Shown here: one piece after another, positions 25,645-37,800 of the stretch
How positions within the stretch are numbered: the first letter of the stretch is position 1
How the letters are laid out: the number at the start of each line of letters is the position of its first letter
NCBI RefSeq assembly: GCF_013364355.1
Contig: NZ_CP054931.1
Coordinates: 1,488,001-1,552,000, forward strand
DNA from: Stenotrophomonas sp. NA06056
Lineage (GTDB): Bacteria; Pseudomonadota; Gammaproteobacteria; Xanthomonadales; Xanthomonadaceae
Direction: 5' to 3'
DNA length: 64,000 nucleotides
Position numbers and translations under genes: made by a program
The notes under the pieces: model-generated
What the model was told of the DNA's origin: nothing
Database searches by the model: none
What the model saw: only the letters and a program-made list of their open reading frames with translations

Positions 25645-26328
25645 ATGAGCGATACCCTCCGCGACCAGCTGATGGGCCTGGGCTTCAAGCCCGCGCCCAA
25701 GCCCGAGCGCAAGAATGATGGCCCCCGCCGTGATGGCCGCCCGCAGGGCAAGGGTGGCACTGGCAATGGAAAGCCGCAGCAGGCTGGCAGGGGCGAACAC
25801 AAGCCCGGCGAGCGGCGGGCGCATGGCAATGGCGGTCCGGGCAAGCCCGGCCAGCAGCGTGGCCAGGGCCACGGGCAGGGGCCGCGCAAGCCGCGTACCG
25901 CCGAGGAAATGGATCTGGCCAAGGCCTACGCGATCCGTGCGCAGCGCGAAAAGGAAGAGCGCATCGAGAACGAGCGCCTGAAGCAGGAAGATGCCCGCCA
26001 GCGTCGCGAAGCCAAGGTGAAGCTGGAAGAGCTGCTGAAGGACAAGGGCCTGAACGCCGAAGCGGCCGATATCGCGCGCCACTTCCCGTATGGCGGCAAG
26101 ATCAAGCGCATCTACGTCACCGCTGAGCAGCTCAAGGCACTCAATGCCGGTGAACTGGGCGTGGTCCAGCTCAACGGTCGCTACCTGCTGGTGACGGCCG
26201 AGGTTCTGGCCCAGTCTGAAGCGGTGTTTGCTGCTTCGGTTGCACTGAAGGTCGACCCGAATGCGCCGGCCGAGGACGATCCCTACGCCGACCCCCAGTA
26301 CCAGGTGCCAGACGACCTGGTCTGGTAA
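25645..26328 (+). CDS. DUF2058 (YaiL-like) protein
   Basis: This encodes a 227-residue protein of the YaiL/DUF2058 family, whose cellular role is poorly known; some members associate with nucleic acid. The N-terminus 'MSDTLRDQLMGLGFKPAPKPE' is family-typical. A Gly/Lys/Arg-rich low-complexity segment follows (about residues 22-90), then a charged helix 'QREKEERIENERLKQEDARQRREAKVKLEELL' and a folded C-terminal domain with 'FPYGGKIKRIYVT' and 'VQLNGRYLLVT'. The basic disordered segment would suit RNA or DNA binding. A strong hairpin (26352-26377) separates it from the acyltransferase gene. Confidence 0.88.
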   Translation: MSDTLRDQLMGLGFKPAPKPERKNDGPRRDGRPQGKGGTGNGKPQQAGRGEHKPGERRAHGNGGPGKPGQQRGQGHGQGPRKPRTAEEMDLAKAYAIRAQREKEERIENERLKQEDARQRREAKVKLEELLKDKGLNAEAADIARHFPYGGKIKRIYVTAEQLKALNAGELGVVQLNGRYLLVTAEVLAQSEAVFAASVALKVDPNAPAEDDPYADPQYQVPDDLVW

Positions 26329-26351
26329 GCCAACGCCACCATTGTTGAACA

Positions 26352-26377
26352 CACTGGGCGCCGTCGGGCGCCCAGTG
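26352..26377. terminator. GC hairpin between DUF2058 and acyltransferase genes
   Basis: A perfect 11-bp stem (CACTGGGCGCC / GGCGCCCAGTG, loop GTCG) lies just after the DUF2058 stop. No T-run follows, so it may act as an attenuator or stabiliser as much as a terminator. The acyltransferase ribosome site AGGAG lies 6 bases beyond. Confidence 0.5.
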
Positions 26378-26395
26378 CATGTCAGGAGCAGGGTC

Positions 26396-28474
26396 ATGCA
26401 GGAACGCAGTCCCGGGTACTTCCCGCATATCGATGGCCTGCGTGCGATCGCAGTGCTGGCGGTGATCCTCTACCACCTCAAGGCGAGCTGGCTGCCGGGT
26501 GGCTTTACTGGCGTGGACGTGTTCTTCGTCATCTCCGGCTTCGTGGTCAGCGCCTCGGTCGATCGCCTGCCGGCGATTGGAGGCTGGGCTGGATTGGCCC
26601 GCTTCTATGCGCGCCGCATGCGTCGCATCGCGCCGGCGCTGGTGGCGTGCCTGCTGGTGACGGCGATGTTCAGCGCGTTGCTGATTCCTGAATCCTGGCT
26701 CAGCGAGACCAGCGACAAGACGGGCCGCATGGCGTTCTTCGGGTTGAGCAACTGGGTACTGGCCAGCACCGGCAACGACTATTTTTCGCCGCGCACCGAG
26801 TTCAATCCCTACACACATACCTGGTCGCTGGGTGTCGAAGAGCAGTTCTACCTGCTGTTCCCGATGTTGTTCCTGGCTTGGGCCAAAGGCCGGCGCGGCG
26901 CCTGGCTGTCGGTGGGCCTGTTTGCCGCAGCGACGGTGGCATCGCTAGGCTACGCGGTGTTCCGTGCAGGGCAGGGTGGCCATGAGATCGATGCGTTCTA
27001 CCTCACCACCGCGCGGTTCTGGCAGCTCGGCGCGGGTGTGCTGCTGTTCCAGCTGCTGTCGCTGAGCGGCCGGTTTACGCCGCCGCCGTCTCCGCCGCGC
27101 GGGATCAGCTGGCGCTCGCCGCTGCTGCTGTTGAGTGTCGTGGCGCTGGGCTATGGGCTCTGGTCCGCGCGGCCAGGCCACTCGCCGTGGATTGACGGGT
27201 TGTGGCCGGTGCTGGGCACACTGGGCCTGCTGGGTCTGCTGCAGCGCTCGCCCGGGGGCTGGATCGGTCGTGCGTTGGCGGCAACACCGATGGTGACGGT
27301 CGGACGTCTGTCCTATTCGCTGTATCTCTGGCACTGGCCGGTCTTCGTGCTTTTCCGCTGGACGGTGGGCCTGGAAACCATCGGTACCGGCGCCGCCGCG
27401 CTGTTGTGCGTCGCGCTGCTGTCCTGGCTGTCGTGGCGCTGGGTGGAACAACCCTTGCGGCACGGGGCGCGCTGGCGCATCAGCAACGCGCGCTGGGTCG
27501 TGGCCGGGCTGGGCGTGCTGGTAGTCGGCGCCGGCCTGCAGACGGCGCTGGTCAAGACCCAGCAGTACACCTCGCTCAGCGTGGTCAGCCGTGCTCCGCT
27601 GGACTGGTATCCGTATGCCAAGGGGCTGAAGAAGGAAATCCCCGACTGCCGCGTGCGGGTCAGCAACGTGCCGGTACTGGGTGGACAGGCCCGCCTTTAC
27701 GAGCGCGGTGAGTGCCCTGGACGTGCCGCATCCACTCGTCAGTTGTTCGTGGCCGGCGATTCGCACGCGCTGGCCTATCACGAGATGTTGCAGCGCCTTG
27801 CCGTGCTCGATGGTGCACCGATCCGCCTGTACAGCAGTGGCGGATGCGCGCTGGTCGGGTTGCGTGCCTGGCAGGGCCCCAATCCTGCTTGCGAGGCCTA
27901 TACGCGCAACGTGCTGGAAGATATCCAGGCGCGTGCGCAGCCGGGTGATGTGGTGTTGCTGGCAGGGCTGCGCCTGCCACGCCTGTCCGAGCAGTACGCG
28001 CTGTTCGATGTTGCCCAGGTGCGTGCCGATCATCTGAGCGAGACGGCCAGTGCGGGCCGCAAGGCCGAGATCGCGCATTGGATCGAGCAGCTCACACCGC
28101 TGACCGACCGTGGCGTGCGCATCGTGCTGGAAGCGCCCAAGCCGGTGCTGCCGGCACCGCCGTACCGTTGCTCGGATGTGTTCAACCGGCACAATCCGAT
28201 CTGTGCCAACGGCATGACGGTTGCGCGCAGCGAGATCGAGCAGTTGCGCGAGCCGGTGCTGGCTGCTCTGCAGCAGGTCGCTGCAGGCCTGCCGGGTGCA
28301 TCCGTGTGGGATCCGATGCCGTTGCTGTGCCCGGGCGAGCGCTGCCTTCCCACCCGCGACGGCAAGCCGCTGTTCTTCGATGGTGACCATCTCAGCGGAT
28401 ACAGCAACCGTCTGCTGCTGCCGGATTTCCAGCGTCAGCTGCAGCGTCTGCAGGCGCCGGCCGTCGCCCCCTGA
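26396..28474 (+). CDS. membrane O-acyltransferase fused to SGNH hydrolase-like domain
   Basis: This encodes a 692-residue OafA/YrhL-type protein. The N-terminal about 370 residues are an acyltransferase-3 domain with roughly ten helices ('HIDGLRAIAVLAVILYH', 'FFVISGFVVS', 'YTHTWSLGVEEQFYLLFP'). The rest is a periplasmic SGNH domain with Gly-Asp-Ser-His at 454-457 (nucleophile S456) and D662/H665 in 'DGDHLS'. Such enzymes O-acetylate exopolysaccharide, O-antigen or peptidoglycan sugars. The ATG at 26396 has AGGAG upstream. It is convergent with metH, 13 bases apart. The substrate is unknown; the nearby ugd suggests a glucuronate-containing polymer but that is inference. Confidence 0.9.
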   Translation: MQERSPGYFPHIDGLRAIAVLAVILYHLKASWLPGGFTGVDVFFVISGFVVSASVDRLPAIGGWAGLARFYARRMRRIAPALVACLLVTAMFSALLIPESWLSETSDKTGRMAFFGLSNWVLASTGNDYFSPRTEFNPYTHTWSLGVEEQFYLLFPMLFLAWAKGRRGAWLSVGLFAAATVASLGYAVFRAGQGGHEIDAFYLTTARFWQLGAGVLLFQLLSLSGRFTPPPSPPRGISWRSPLLLLSVVALGYGLWSARPGHSPWIDGLWPVLGTLGLLGLLQRSPGGWIGRALAATPMVTVGRLSYSLYLWHWPVFVLFRWTVGLETIGTGAAALLCVALLSWLSWRWVEQPLRHGARWRISNARWVVAGLGVLVVGAGLQTALVKTQQYTSLSVVSRAPLDWYPYAKGLKKEIPDCRVRVSNVPVLGGQARLYERGECPGRAASTRQLFVAGDSHALAYHEMLQRLAVLDGAPIRLYSSGGCALVGLRAWQGPNPACEAYTRNVLEDIQARAQPGDVVLLAGLRLPRLSEQYALFDVAQVRADHLSETASAGRKAEIAHWIEQLTPLTDRGVRIVLEAPKPVLPAPPYRCSDVFNRHNPICANGMTVARSEIEQLREPVLAALQQVAAGLPGASVWDPMPLLCPGERCLPTRDGKPLFFDGDHLSGYSNRLLLPDFQRQLQRLQAPAVAP

Positions 28475-28487
28475 TCGGGCGCGGCGA

Positions 28488-31172
<2,685 letters not shown>

Positions 31173-31223
31173 GGCAGGCGGCAGCTCAACGGCAACAGGG
31201 CGGAGAGTGGATGGCGATGGCGT

Positions 31224-32318
31224 TCATGCGGCCTGGACCTGGGCGACAGGCAAGGCGCGCGGCGGCAGCCCGGCCACCGCCAGCGCGATCGCGCGGATGT
31301 GGTCCGGGGTGGAGCCGCAGCAGCCACCCACCAGGTTCAGCAGGCCATCCTCGGCGAAGCCTCGGAGGGTGGCCGCCATTTCATCGGGTGTTTCGTCGTA
31401 CTCACCGAATGCATTGGGCAGGCCCGCATTGGGATGGGCACTGACGTAACAGTCCGACACCTGCGACAGGGTTTCCACATGCGGGCGCATGGCATCGGCG
31501 CCGAGCGCGCAGTTCAGGCCGATCGACAACGGTCGTGCATGTGCCAGCGACGCTTGGAACGCTTCGGCGGTCTGCCCCGACAGGGTGCGCCCGGAGGCAT
31601 CGGTGATGGTGCCGGAGATCATGATCGGCAGCCGTGCGCCACGCGCATCGAAGGCTTCCTCGATGGCGTACAGCGCGGCTTTGGCGTTGAGCGTATCGAA
31701 GATGGTTTCGACCATGATCGTGTCGGCGCCACCATCAATCAGGCCATCGATGGCTTCGCGGTAGGTGCCGCGCAGCTCATCGAAACTGGTGTTGCGGTAG
31801 CCGGGATCGTTGACGTCCGGGCTGATCGAAGCGGTACGACTGGTCGGGCCGAGCACGCCGATGACGAAGCGCGGCTTGCCCGGCGTGGTCGCCGCCACCG
31901 CATCACAGCAGGCACGGGCAACGGCGGCGCCCGCCTTGTTCAGTTCGTACACAAGGTGTTCGAGGTGGTAGTCGGCCTGGCTGACCGAGGTGGCGTTGAA
32001 GGTGTTGGTTTCCACCAGGTCCGCGCCCGCTTCCAGGTATGCGGTGTGGATGCCGGCGATGACCTCCGGCCGGGTCAGCAGCAGCAGGTCGTTGTTGCCT
32101 TTCAGGTCGTGGCCTTCCGGTGTCCCGCCATGGTCGCAGCCGGGGCCATGGACATGGTCGTAGCCGCCGGCGAAGCGCTCGCCCCGGTAGTCGTCTTCCT
32201 GCAGGCCGTGTCGCTGGATCATCGTGCCCATCGCGCCGTCGATGATCAGGATGCGATCACGCAGGGCAGCGAGCAGCGATTCCACGCGTTCCGGGTGCAA
32301 CCAGGGCAGGGCGGGCAT
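31224..32318 (-). CDS. metH: methionine synthase, homocysteine-binding domain (split MetH, N-terminal protein)
   Basis: This encodes a 364-residue homocysteine S-methyltransferase domain. The zinc ligands are C270, C333 and C334 ('GLNCALGAD', '[10 protein letters not shown]'). '[13 protein letters not shown]' and '[15 protein letters not shown]' are conserved in MetH N-terminal modules. It supplies the methyl acceptor for the cobalamin-carrying protein encoded next. It could alternatively be a stand-alone betaine or S-methylmethionine enzyme, but its place just upstream of the cobalamin module and its MetH-like sequence favour a split methionine synthase. It starts 7 bases after the stop of the ArsR-type regulator gene. 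Confidence 0.93.
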   Translation of the reverse strand: MPALPWLHPERVESLLAALRDRILIIDGAMGTMIQRHGLQEDDYRGERFAGGYDHVHGPGCDHGGTPEGHDLKGNNDLLLLTRPEVIAGIHTAYLEAGADLVETNTFNATSVSQADYHLEHLVYELNKAGAAVARACCDAVAATTPGKPRFVIGVLGPTSRTASISPDVNDPGYRNTSFDELRGTYREAIDGLIDGGADTIMVETIFDTLNAKAALYAIEEAFDARGARLPIMISGTITDASGRTLSGQTAEAFQASLAHARPLSIGLNCALGADAMRPHVETLSQVSDCYVSAHPNAGLPNAFGEYDETPDEMAATLRGFAEDGLLNLVGGCCGSTPDHIRAIALAVAGLPPRALPVAQVQAA

Positions 32319-32325
32319 GTCGGCC

Positions 32326-33255
32326 TCAGGGTTTGTTGGCGATCAGCGAAATCACTTCGAAATGCGGCGGGCGCTTTTCTCGGGTGACCGTTTCCAGGTT
32401 GGAGACCTGCAGGCCGGCCTTGTCGACGAACTTCTTCAGTTCCTTGTCGCTGAAGCCGAGGTTGACGTGGCCATAGGCATCGACCGCGGCCTTGTGTTCG
32501 TGGCGGGCCAGGCTGCACAGCAGCAGGCGACCGCCCGGACGCAGCACGCGCGCGGCCTCGGTGACCGCCTGCGCCGGCTTGCTGGCGTAAGTCAGGGCGT
32601 GCATCAGCACGACCAGGTCGAAGCTGCGGTCCTTGAAGGGCAGGGCATGCATGTCGCCCTCGCGCACTTCCACGTTGGGCAGGCGGCGCAGGCGTTCGCT
32701 GGCGGCGGCCACCACGCGCGCGCTGGTATCGATGCAGACGTAACGACGGGCATGGGGGGCGACCAGTTCGGCCAGCACACCGTCGCCGGAAGCGATATCC
32801 AGCACGTCGCCGGTTTCCAGCAACGGCAGCGCAGTGCGGGCCAGTGCCTCCCAGGTGCGGCCCGGAGAATAGTGGCGCTCCATGTCGCCGGCCACGCTGT
32901 CGGCCCAGTTCTGGTCGGCAGCGCGGTGGGCGAGCACCGCCGCGACCCGTTCAGCATCCTGGCGCAGCAACGGGTCGTCGCTTCCGTTGCTCAGGGCATG
33001 CCACAATGCACGTTGCGCCGGGTCCAGCTGGGCTTCGTCGAAGCGGTAGTAGGCCGACACGCCCGCACGGCGGTCGCGCACCAGGCCGGCTTCCTTCAGG
33101 CGCGCCAGATGCGTGGACACCCGCGGCTGTGCCAACCGGGTGATGGCCGAAAGCTCCGCCACGGTCAGCTCTTCCTGCTCCAGCAGTGCCAGCAGGCGCA
33201 CGCGGGTGGCGTCGGCGAACACCTTCAGGCGAGTCGACCAGTCTTCCAGATCCAT
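32326..33255 (-). CDS. ArsR-family regulator fused to a class I methyltransferase (SahR-like)
   Basis: This encodes a 309-residue regulator. Residues 1-90 are an ArsR winged helix ('[27 protein letters not shown]', '[17 protein letters not shown]'), and residues about 130-309 form a Rossmann methyltransferase domain ('[15 protein letters not shown]', '[13 protein letters not shown]'). Regulators of this type next to metH have been described as SahR, which senses S-adenosylhomocysteine. The domain could bind SAM or SAH as a ligand rather than catalyse, but that is inference. A 28-bp palindrome overlaps the promoter just upstream. It is the first gene of a three-gene operon with the two metH parts. 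Confidence 0.88.
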   Translation of the reverse strand: MDLEDWSTRLKVFADATRVRLLALLEQEELTVAELSAITRLAQPRVSTHLARLKEAGLVRDRRAGVSAYYRFDEAQLDPAQRALWHALSNGSDDPLLRQDAERVAAVLAHRAADQNWADSVAGDMERHYSPGRTWEALARTALPLLETGDVLDIASGDGVLAELVAPHARRYVCIDTSARVVAAASERLRRLPNVEVREGDMHALPFKDRSFDLVVLMHALTYASKPAQAVTEAARVLRPGGRLLLCSLARHEHKAAVDAYGHVNLGFSDKELKKFVDKAGLQVSNLETVTREKRPPHFEVISLIANKP

Positions 33256-33257
33256 AA

Positions 33258-33285
33258 ATATCTACCTATCGCGATATAGAGATAT
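33258..33285 (-). promoter_or_regulatory. 28-bp palindromic operator upstream of ArsR-metH operon
   Basis: The palindrome is centred on TATCGCGATA (33267-33276). The outer arms ATATCT (33258-33263) and AGATAT (33280-33285) share that centre, and 11 of 14 half-site bases match. It lies 3 bases upstream of the regulator ATG and touches the -10 GAATAT (33284-33289) of a promoter with -35 TTGACC (33308-33313). This is the typical place for ArsR-family autorepression. Confidence 0.75.
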
Positions 33286-33313
33286 ATTCGCCGACCACAC
33301 CCCTTCCGGTCAA
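33284..33313 (-). promoter_or_regulatory. candidate promoter of ArsR-metH operon
   Basis: On the minus strand -35 TTGACC (33308-33313), an 18-base spacer and -10 GAATAT (33284-33289) lie before the regulator gene. The resulting leader would be about 20 bases and includes the palindrome. Confidence is moderate because several overlapping -10-like sequences occur in this AT-rich patch. Confidence 0.5.
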
Positions 33314-33419
33314 GTCGCAGCTCCCCGCGAGTCAGCCGCCGATGCCCCGCCCCCGGTACAATTGGAAGACCTGGGCGCGCCGCGCGCGGCCCATAACATC
33401 ATGTACCCGGGAGGGTGTT

Positions 33420-34568
33420 GTGGATTTCAGCTTTACCGAAGAGCAGTTGATGCTGCAGGACGTGGCGCGTCGCATCGCGCAGGAAAAGATCGCCCCGAGC
33501 GCGGAGCACCACGATCGCACCGGCGAATTCCCGTTGGACAACATCCGCCTGCTGGGCGAGAACGGCCTGATGGGCATCGAAGTGCCGGCCGAATACGGCG
33601 GCGCAGGCATGGACCCGATCGCGTACGTGCTGGCGATGGTGGAGGTCGCCGCCGGTGATGCTGCGCATTCGACCATCATGTCGGTCAACAATTCGCTGTT
33701 CTGCAACGGCATCCTGACCCATGGCAGTGAAGCGCAGAAGCAGAAGTACGTGCGCGCGATCGCCGAAGGCGAGGCCATCGGTGCATTCGCACTGACCGAG
33801 CCGCAGTCGGGTTCGGACGCCACTGCGATGCGTTGCCGTGCGATCAAGCAGGCTGACGGCAGCTATGTCATCAACGGCAAGAAGAGCTGGATCACCTCCG
33901 GCCCGGTGGCCAAGTACATCGTGCTGTTCGCGATGAGCGAGCCGGACAAGGGCGCGCGTGGCATCACCGCCTTCATGATCGACACCGACAAGGCCGGTTT
34001 CGGTCGCGGCAAGACCGAACCGAAGCTGGGCATCCGCGCCTCGGCCACCTGCGAGATCGAGTTCAACGACTACGTGGCGCAGCCGGAAGACGTGCTGGGC
34101 CAGGAGGGCGAGGGCTTCAAGATCGCCATGGGCGTGCTCGACGCCGGTCGCATCGGTATCGCCTCGCAGGCGATCGGCATCGCGCGTGCCGCCTATGAGG
34201 CGACCCTGGAATACGTCAAGGACCGCAAGGCCTTCGGTGCGGCCATCGGTACCTTCCAGATGACCCAGGCGAAGATCGCCGACATGAAGTGCAAGCTGGA
34301 TGCGGCGCTGCTGCTGACCCTGCGTGCCGCATGGGTGAAGGGCGAGGGCAAGCGCTTCAGCAACGAAGCCGCCATCGCCAAGCTGACCGCATCGGAAGCA
34401 GCGATGTGGATCACCCACCAGGCGGTGCAGATCCATGGCGGCATGGGCTATTCGAAGGAAATGCCGCTGGAGCGCTACTTCCGTGATGCCAAGATCACCG
34501 AGATCTACGAAGGCACCTCGGAGATCCAGCGCCTGGTAATCGCCCGCAACGAAACCGGGCTGCGTTGA
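33420..34568 (+). CDS. acyl-CoA dehydrogenase
   Basis: This encodes a 382-residue FAD enzyme that introduces the trans-2 double bond in acyl-CoA. Conserved phrases are 'GAFALTEPQSGSDATAM' and 'YVINGKKSWITSG', the 'GIRASATCEIEFNDY' strand, and 'QIHGGMGYSKEMPLERYFRDAKITEIYEGTSEIQRLVIAR', which carries the catalytic Glu (EGT). The GTG at 33420 is chosen because GAGGG lies just upstream and the normal N-terminus 'VDFSFTEEQLML' begins there. Short-chain or branched-chain substrates are plausible from the overall match. It faces the metH operon regulator divergently. Confidence 0.94.
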   Translation: MDFSFTEEQLMLQDVARRIAQEKIAPSAEHHDRTGEFPLDNIRLLGENGLMGIEVPAEYGGAGMDPIAYVLAMVEVAAGDAAHSTIMSVNNSLFCNGILTHGSEAQKQKYVRAIAEGEAIGAFALTEPQSGSDATAMRCRAIKQADGSYVINGKKSWITSGPVAKYIVLFAMSEPDKGARGITAFMIDTDKAGFGRGKTEPKLGIRASATCEIEFNDYVAQPEDVLGQEGEGFKIAMGVLDAGRIGIASQAIGIARAAYEATLEYVKDRKAFGAAIGTFQMTQAKIADMKCKLDAALLLTLRAAWVKGEGKRFSNEAAIAKLTASEAAMWITHQAVQIHGGMGYSKEMPLERYFRDAKITEIYEGTSEIQRLVIARNETGLR

Positions 34569-34605
34569 TTCTCCCGTGCCGCGCCGCTGCAATGGCGGCG
34601 CGGCA

Positions 34606-34628
34606 GTAGATCCACGCCATGCGTGGAT
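34606..34628 (+). repeat. SMAG-type repeat, single unit (ATCCACG subtype)
   Basis: GTAGATCCACGCCATGCGTGGAT matches the subtype of the dimer at 12562. It is the first of three SMAG elements that follow the acyl-CoA dehydrogenase gene in 180 bases. Confidence 0.8.
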
Positions 34629-34648
34629 GCGCTGTTCTCTGGCCATCT

Positions 34649-34707
34649 GTAGAGCCGAGCCCATGCTCGGCTCCGGTACAAGCAGCCGAGCATGGGCTCG
34701 GCTCTAC
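34649..34707. repeat. SMAG-type repeat, inverted dimer
   Basis: GTAGAGCCGAGC... faces its inverted copy ending in CTAC, with the AGCCGAGC stem seen at 2835 and 17300. It sits in the 3' region between two convergent genes. Confidence 0.9.
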
Positions 34708-34751
34708 AGGGCGGCAACCCGCGTAGCGCCATCGGACCTGTCGTTGCTTGG

Positions 34752-34774
34752 GTAGATGCCAACCTTGGTTGGCA
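34752..34774 (+). repeat. SMAG-type repeat, single unit (TGCCAACC subtype)
   Basis: GTAGATGCCAACCTTGGTTGGCA is another GTAG-headed palindrome, with a stem different from the neighbouring dimer. Three distinct subtypes thus lie together here. Confidence 0.75.
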
Positions 34775-34796
34775 TGGATTCAAAAGCGGCAAGAAA

Positions 34797-34824
34797 AAAG
34801 GCCCCGGATCGCTCCGGGGCCTTT
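34797..34824. terminator. bidirectional terminator between acyl-CoA dehydrogenase and RND pump genes
   Basis: A perfect 12-bp stem (AAAGGCCCCGGA / TCCGGGGCCTTT, loop TCGC) is flanked by an A-run on the left and T-rich sequence on the right. It ends the RND operon on the minus strand, where the T-run is strongest, and can end the plus-strand gene too. Confidence 0.85.
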
Positions 34825-34846
34825 CTCGTTTCAGCTAACCGCTGGA

Positions 34847-37800
34847 TCAACGATCCGGACGGTGGGCAGCATCCGCATCACGCTGGCGCTCCATGAACTC
34901 CTTCGACGGTTCATCCAGCTTGTCGCCCAGCATGCGGCGCACGACCACGAAGAACACCGGGATCATCAGCAGGCCGAGCAGGGTGGCGAACAGCATGCCA
35001 CCGATCACGCCGGTGCCGATCGCGTGACGCGAGTTGGCGCCCGCACCGGAGGAGATCGCCATCGGGATGACGCCCATGATGAACGCAAACGACGTCATCA
35101 GGATCGGGCGGAATCGCAGGCGCGCCGCTTCGATGGTGGCATCGCGCAGGGTCTTGCCCGCCGCACGCTGCTCCACCGCGAACTCCACGATCAGGATCGC
35201 GTTCTTCGCCGCCAGGCCGATCACGGTGATCAGGCCGATCTTGAAGAACAGATCGTTCGGCAGGCCACGCATCATCGATAGGGCCAGTGCGCCCAGCACG
35301 CCGAGCGGTACCACCAGCAGCACCGCCACCGGGATCGACCAGCTTTCATACAGCGCGGCCAGGCACAGGAAGACGACCACGATGGACAGCACCAGCAGCA
35401 GCGTCGCCGCGTTGCCGGCCAAGATTTCCTGGTAGGACATGCCCGACCAGTCGTAGCCGAAGCCCGCCGGCAGGTCGTCGTTGACGATGCCTTCCATGGT
35501 CTGCATCGCTTCACCCGAGCTGGTGCCCGGTGCCTGCGAACCGACGATGTTGATCGCCGAGTAGCCGTTGTAGCGGCTCAGCGACGGCGGCGCCGACACC
35601 CATTCGGACTTGACCACCGTGTTGAGCGGGATCATCGCACTGGTGCCATCGGCATTGGTGGTCAGGCTGGACGGGCTGTAGAAGCTCTTCAGCGATTCCT
35701 GGCCGGTGCGGTACGGACCATCGGCCTGCATGGTCACACGCTTGATGCGGCCTTCGTAGAAGAAGTCGTTGACGTACACCGGGGCCAGCATCAGCTGGAT
35801 GGTGCTGTACACGTCCGACACCGACATGCCCATCGACTGTGCCTGCACGCGGTCCACGTGCAGCTGCAGCTGAGGTGCATTTTCCAGGCCGTTCGGGCGC
35901 ACGCCCACCAGGTGGTCCGGCTTCTGCGCGGCCTGGCCGAGCAGGATGTTGCGCGCCTGCGTCAGCTGTTCGTAACCGGCACCGCTGCGGTCCTGCAGCC
36001 ACATGTCGAAGCCACCGAACTGGCCAAGGCCCTGCACGGTCGGCAGGTTGACCACGAAGATCTGCGCTTCCTTGATGCCGTAGAACGCGCCGTTCATGTT
36101 CTGGATGAATTCCGGAGCAGTGAACTTGCGCTCTTCCCACGGCTTCAGGCGGATGAAGCCCATACCCACGTTCTCGCCGGAACCGACGAAGCTGAAGCCG
36201 GCCACCTGCAGCATGCCTTCATAGCCATCCTGCTTTTCCAGGATGCCACGCATCTGTGCGAACGCTTCGTTGGTCTGGCTCTTGGTCGAGCCCGGCGGCA
36301 ACTGCACGATGGCCAGTGCGTAGCCCTGGTCTTCTTCAGGCAGGAAGCTGCCCGGCATGCGGGTGAACAGGAAGCCACACAGCGCGGTCAGCACCACGAA
36401 CAGGATCATCCAGCGCGGTGCATGGCGCACTGCGGAGGTGATGTGGCCCACATAGGTGTGGCTGATCTTGTCGTAGTACTTGTTGAAGGTGCGGTAGACG
36501 ATGTTCGGGTTGTCGTTGTGCGTCGGCTTCAGGAACGTCGCGCACAGCGCCGGGGTGAAGCCCAGGGCCAGGAACGCCGAGAACGCCATCGAGATGGCGA
36601 TGGTCAGGGCGAACTGCTTGTAGATCTCACCGGCCGCACCGCCCTGCAGGGCCGAGGGGATGAACACCGCCGCCAGCACCACGGTGATGGCCACCACAGC
36701 ACCGGTGATCTGGGTCATCGCCTTCTGCGTGGCCGGCTTCGGCGCCAGGCCTTCCTCGGTCATGATGCGTTCGACGTTCTCGATCACCACGATCGCGTCA
36801 TCGACCACGATGCCGATCGCCAGCACCATCGCGAACAGGGTCAGCTGGTTGATCGTGAAGCCGATCATCCACATGCCCAGGAACGTACCCAGCAGGGCCA
36901 CCGGGATGACCAGCGTCGGGATCAGGGTGGCGCGGAAGTTCTGCAGGAAGATCAGCATCACCAGGAACACCAGCAACACGGCTTCGAACAGGGTCTTGAC
37001 CACTTCCTGGATCGAGATCTTGACGAAGGTGGTGCTGTCGTACGGCGAGAACCAGGTGACGCCGGACGGGAAGCTGGGCTGCAGCTCGTCCATCTTGCCG
37101 CGCACGGCCTCGGCCACGTTCAGGGCGTTGGCACCCGGCAGCAGCTGGATCGCGAAGGCGCCGGTGGGCTTGCCGTTGTACTGGGTATCGAAGCCGTAGT
37201 TGTTGGCACCGAAGGCAACACGGGCGATGTCCTTCAACAGCACGCGCGAGCCATCAGCATTGGCCCGCAGGATGATGTTCTCGAACTCCTGTGGCGAACT
37301 GAAGCGGCCTTCGGCCGACACCGTGGCAGTGAAGTGCTGGCCTTCCGGCGATGGGTCAGAACCCAGTGCGCCGGCGGCGAACTGCACGTTCTGCGCGCGT
37401 ACCGCCGCCAGCACCTGGCTGGCCGACAGGCCATAGCCCTGCATCTTTTCCGGGTTGAGCCAGATGTTCATGGCGTACTCGGAACCGAACTGCTGGGTGC
37501 TGCCGACGCCGGGAATACGCGAGACCTGGTCGAGCACGCGCGAACCAACGATGTCGTTCAGCGCGTCGCGGTTGATGGCCGGCGTATCGGACTGCAGGGC
37601 CACCACCATCAGGAAGCCGGCGTTGGCCTTGGCCACCACCACACCCTGTTGGGTCACTTCTGAAGGCAGTCGCGGCGTGGCCAGCGAGACCTTGTTCTGC
37701 ACCTGCACCTGGGCGATGTCCGGATCGGTACCCGTCTCGAAGGTCAGGGTGATCGAGGCGCGGCCGTTGGACGCGGACGAGGAGCTGAAGTACAGCAGAT

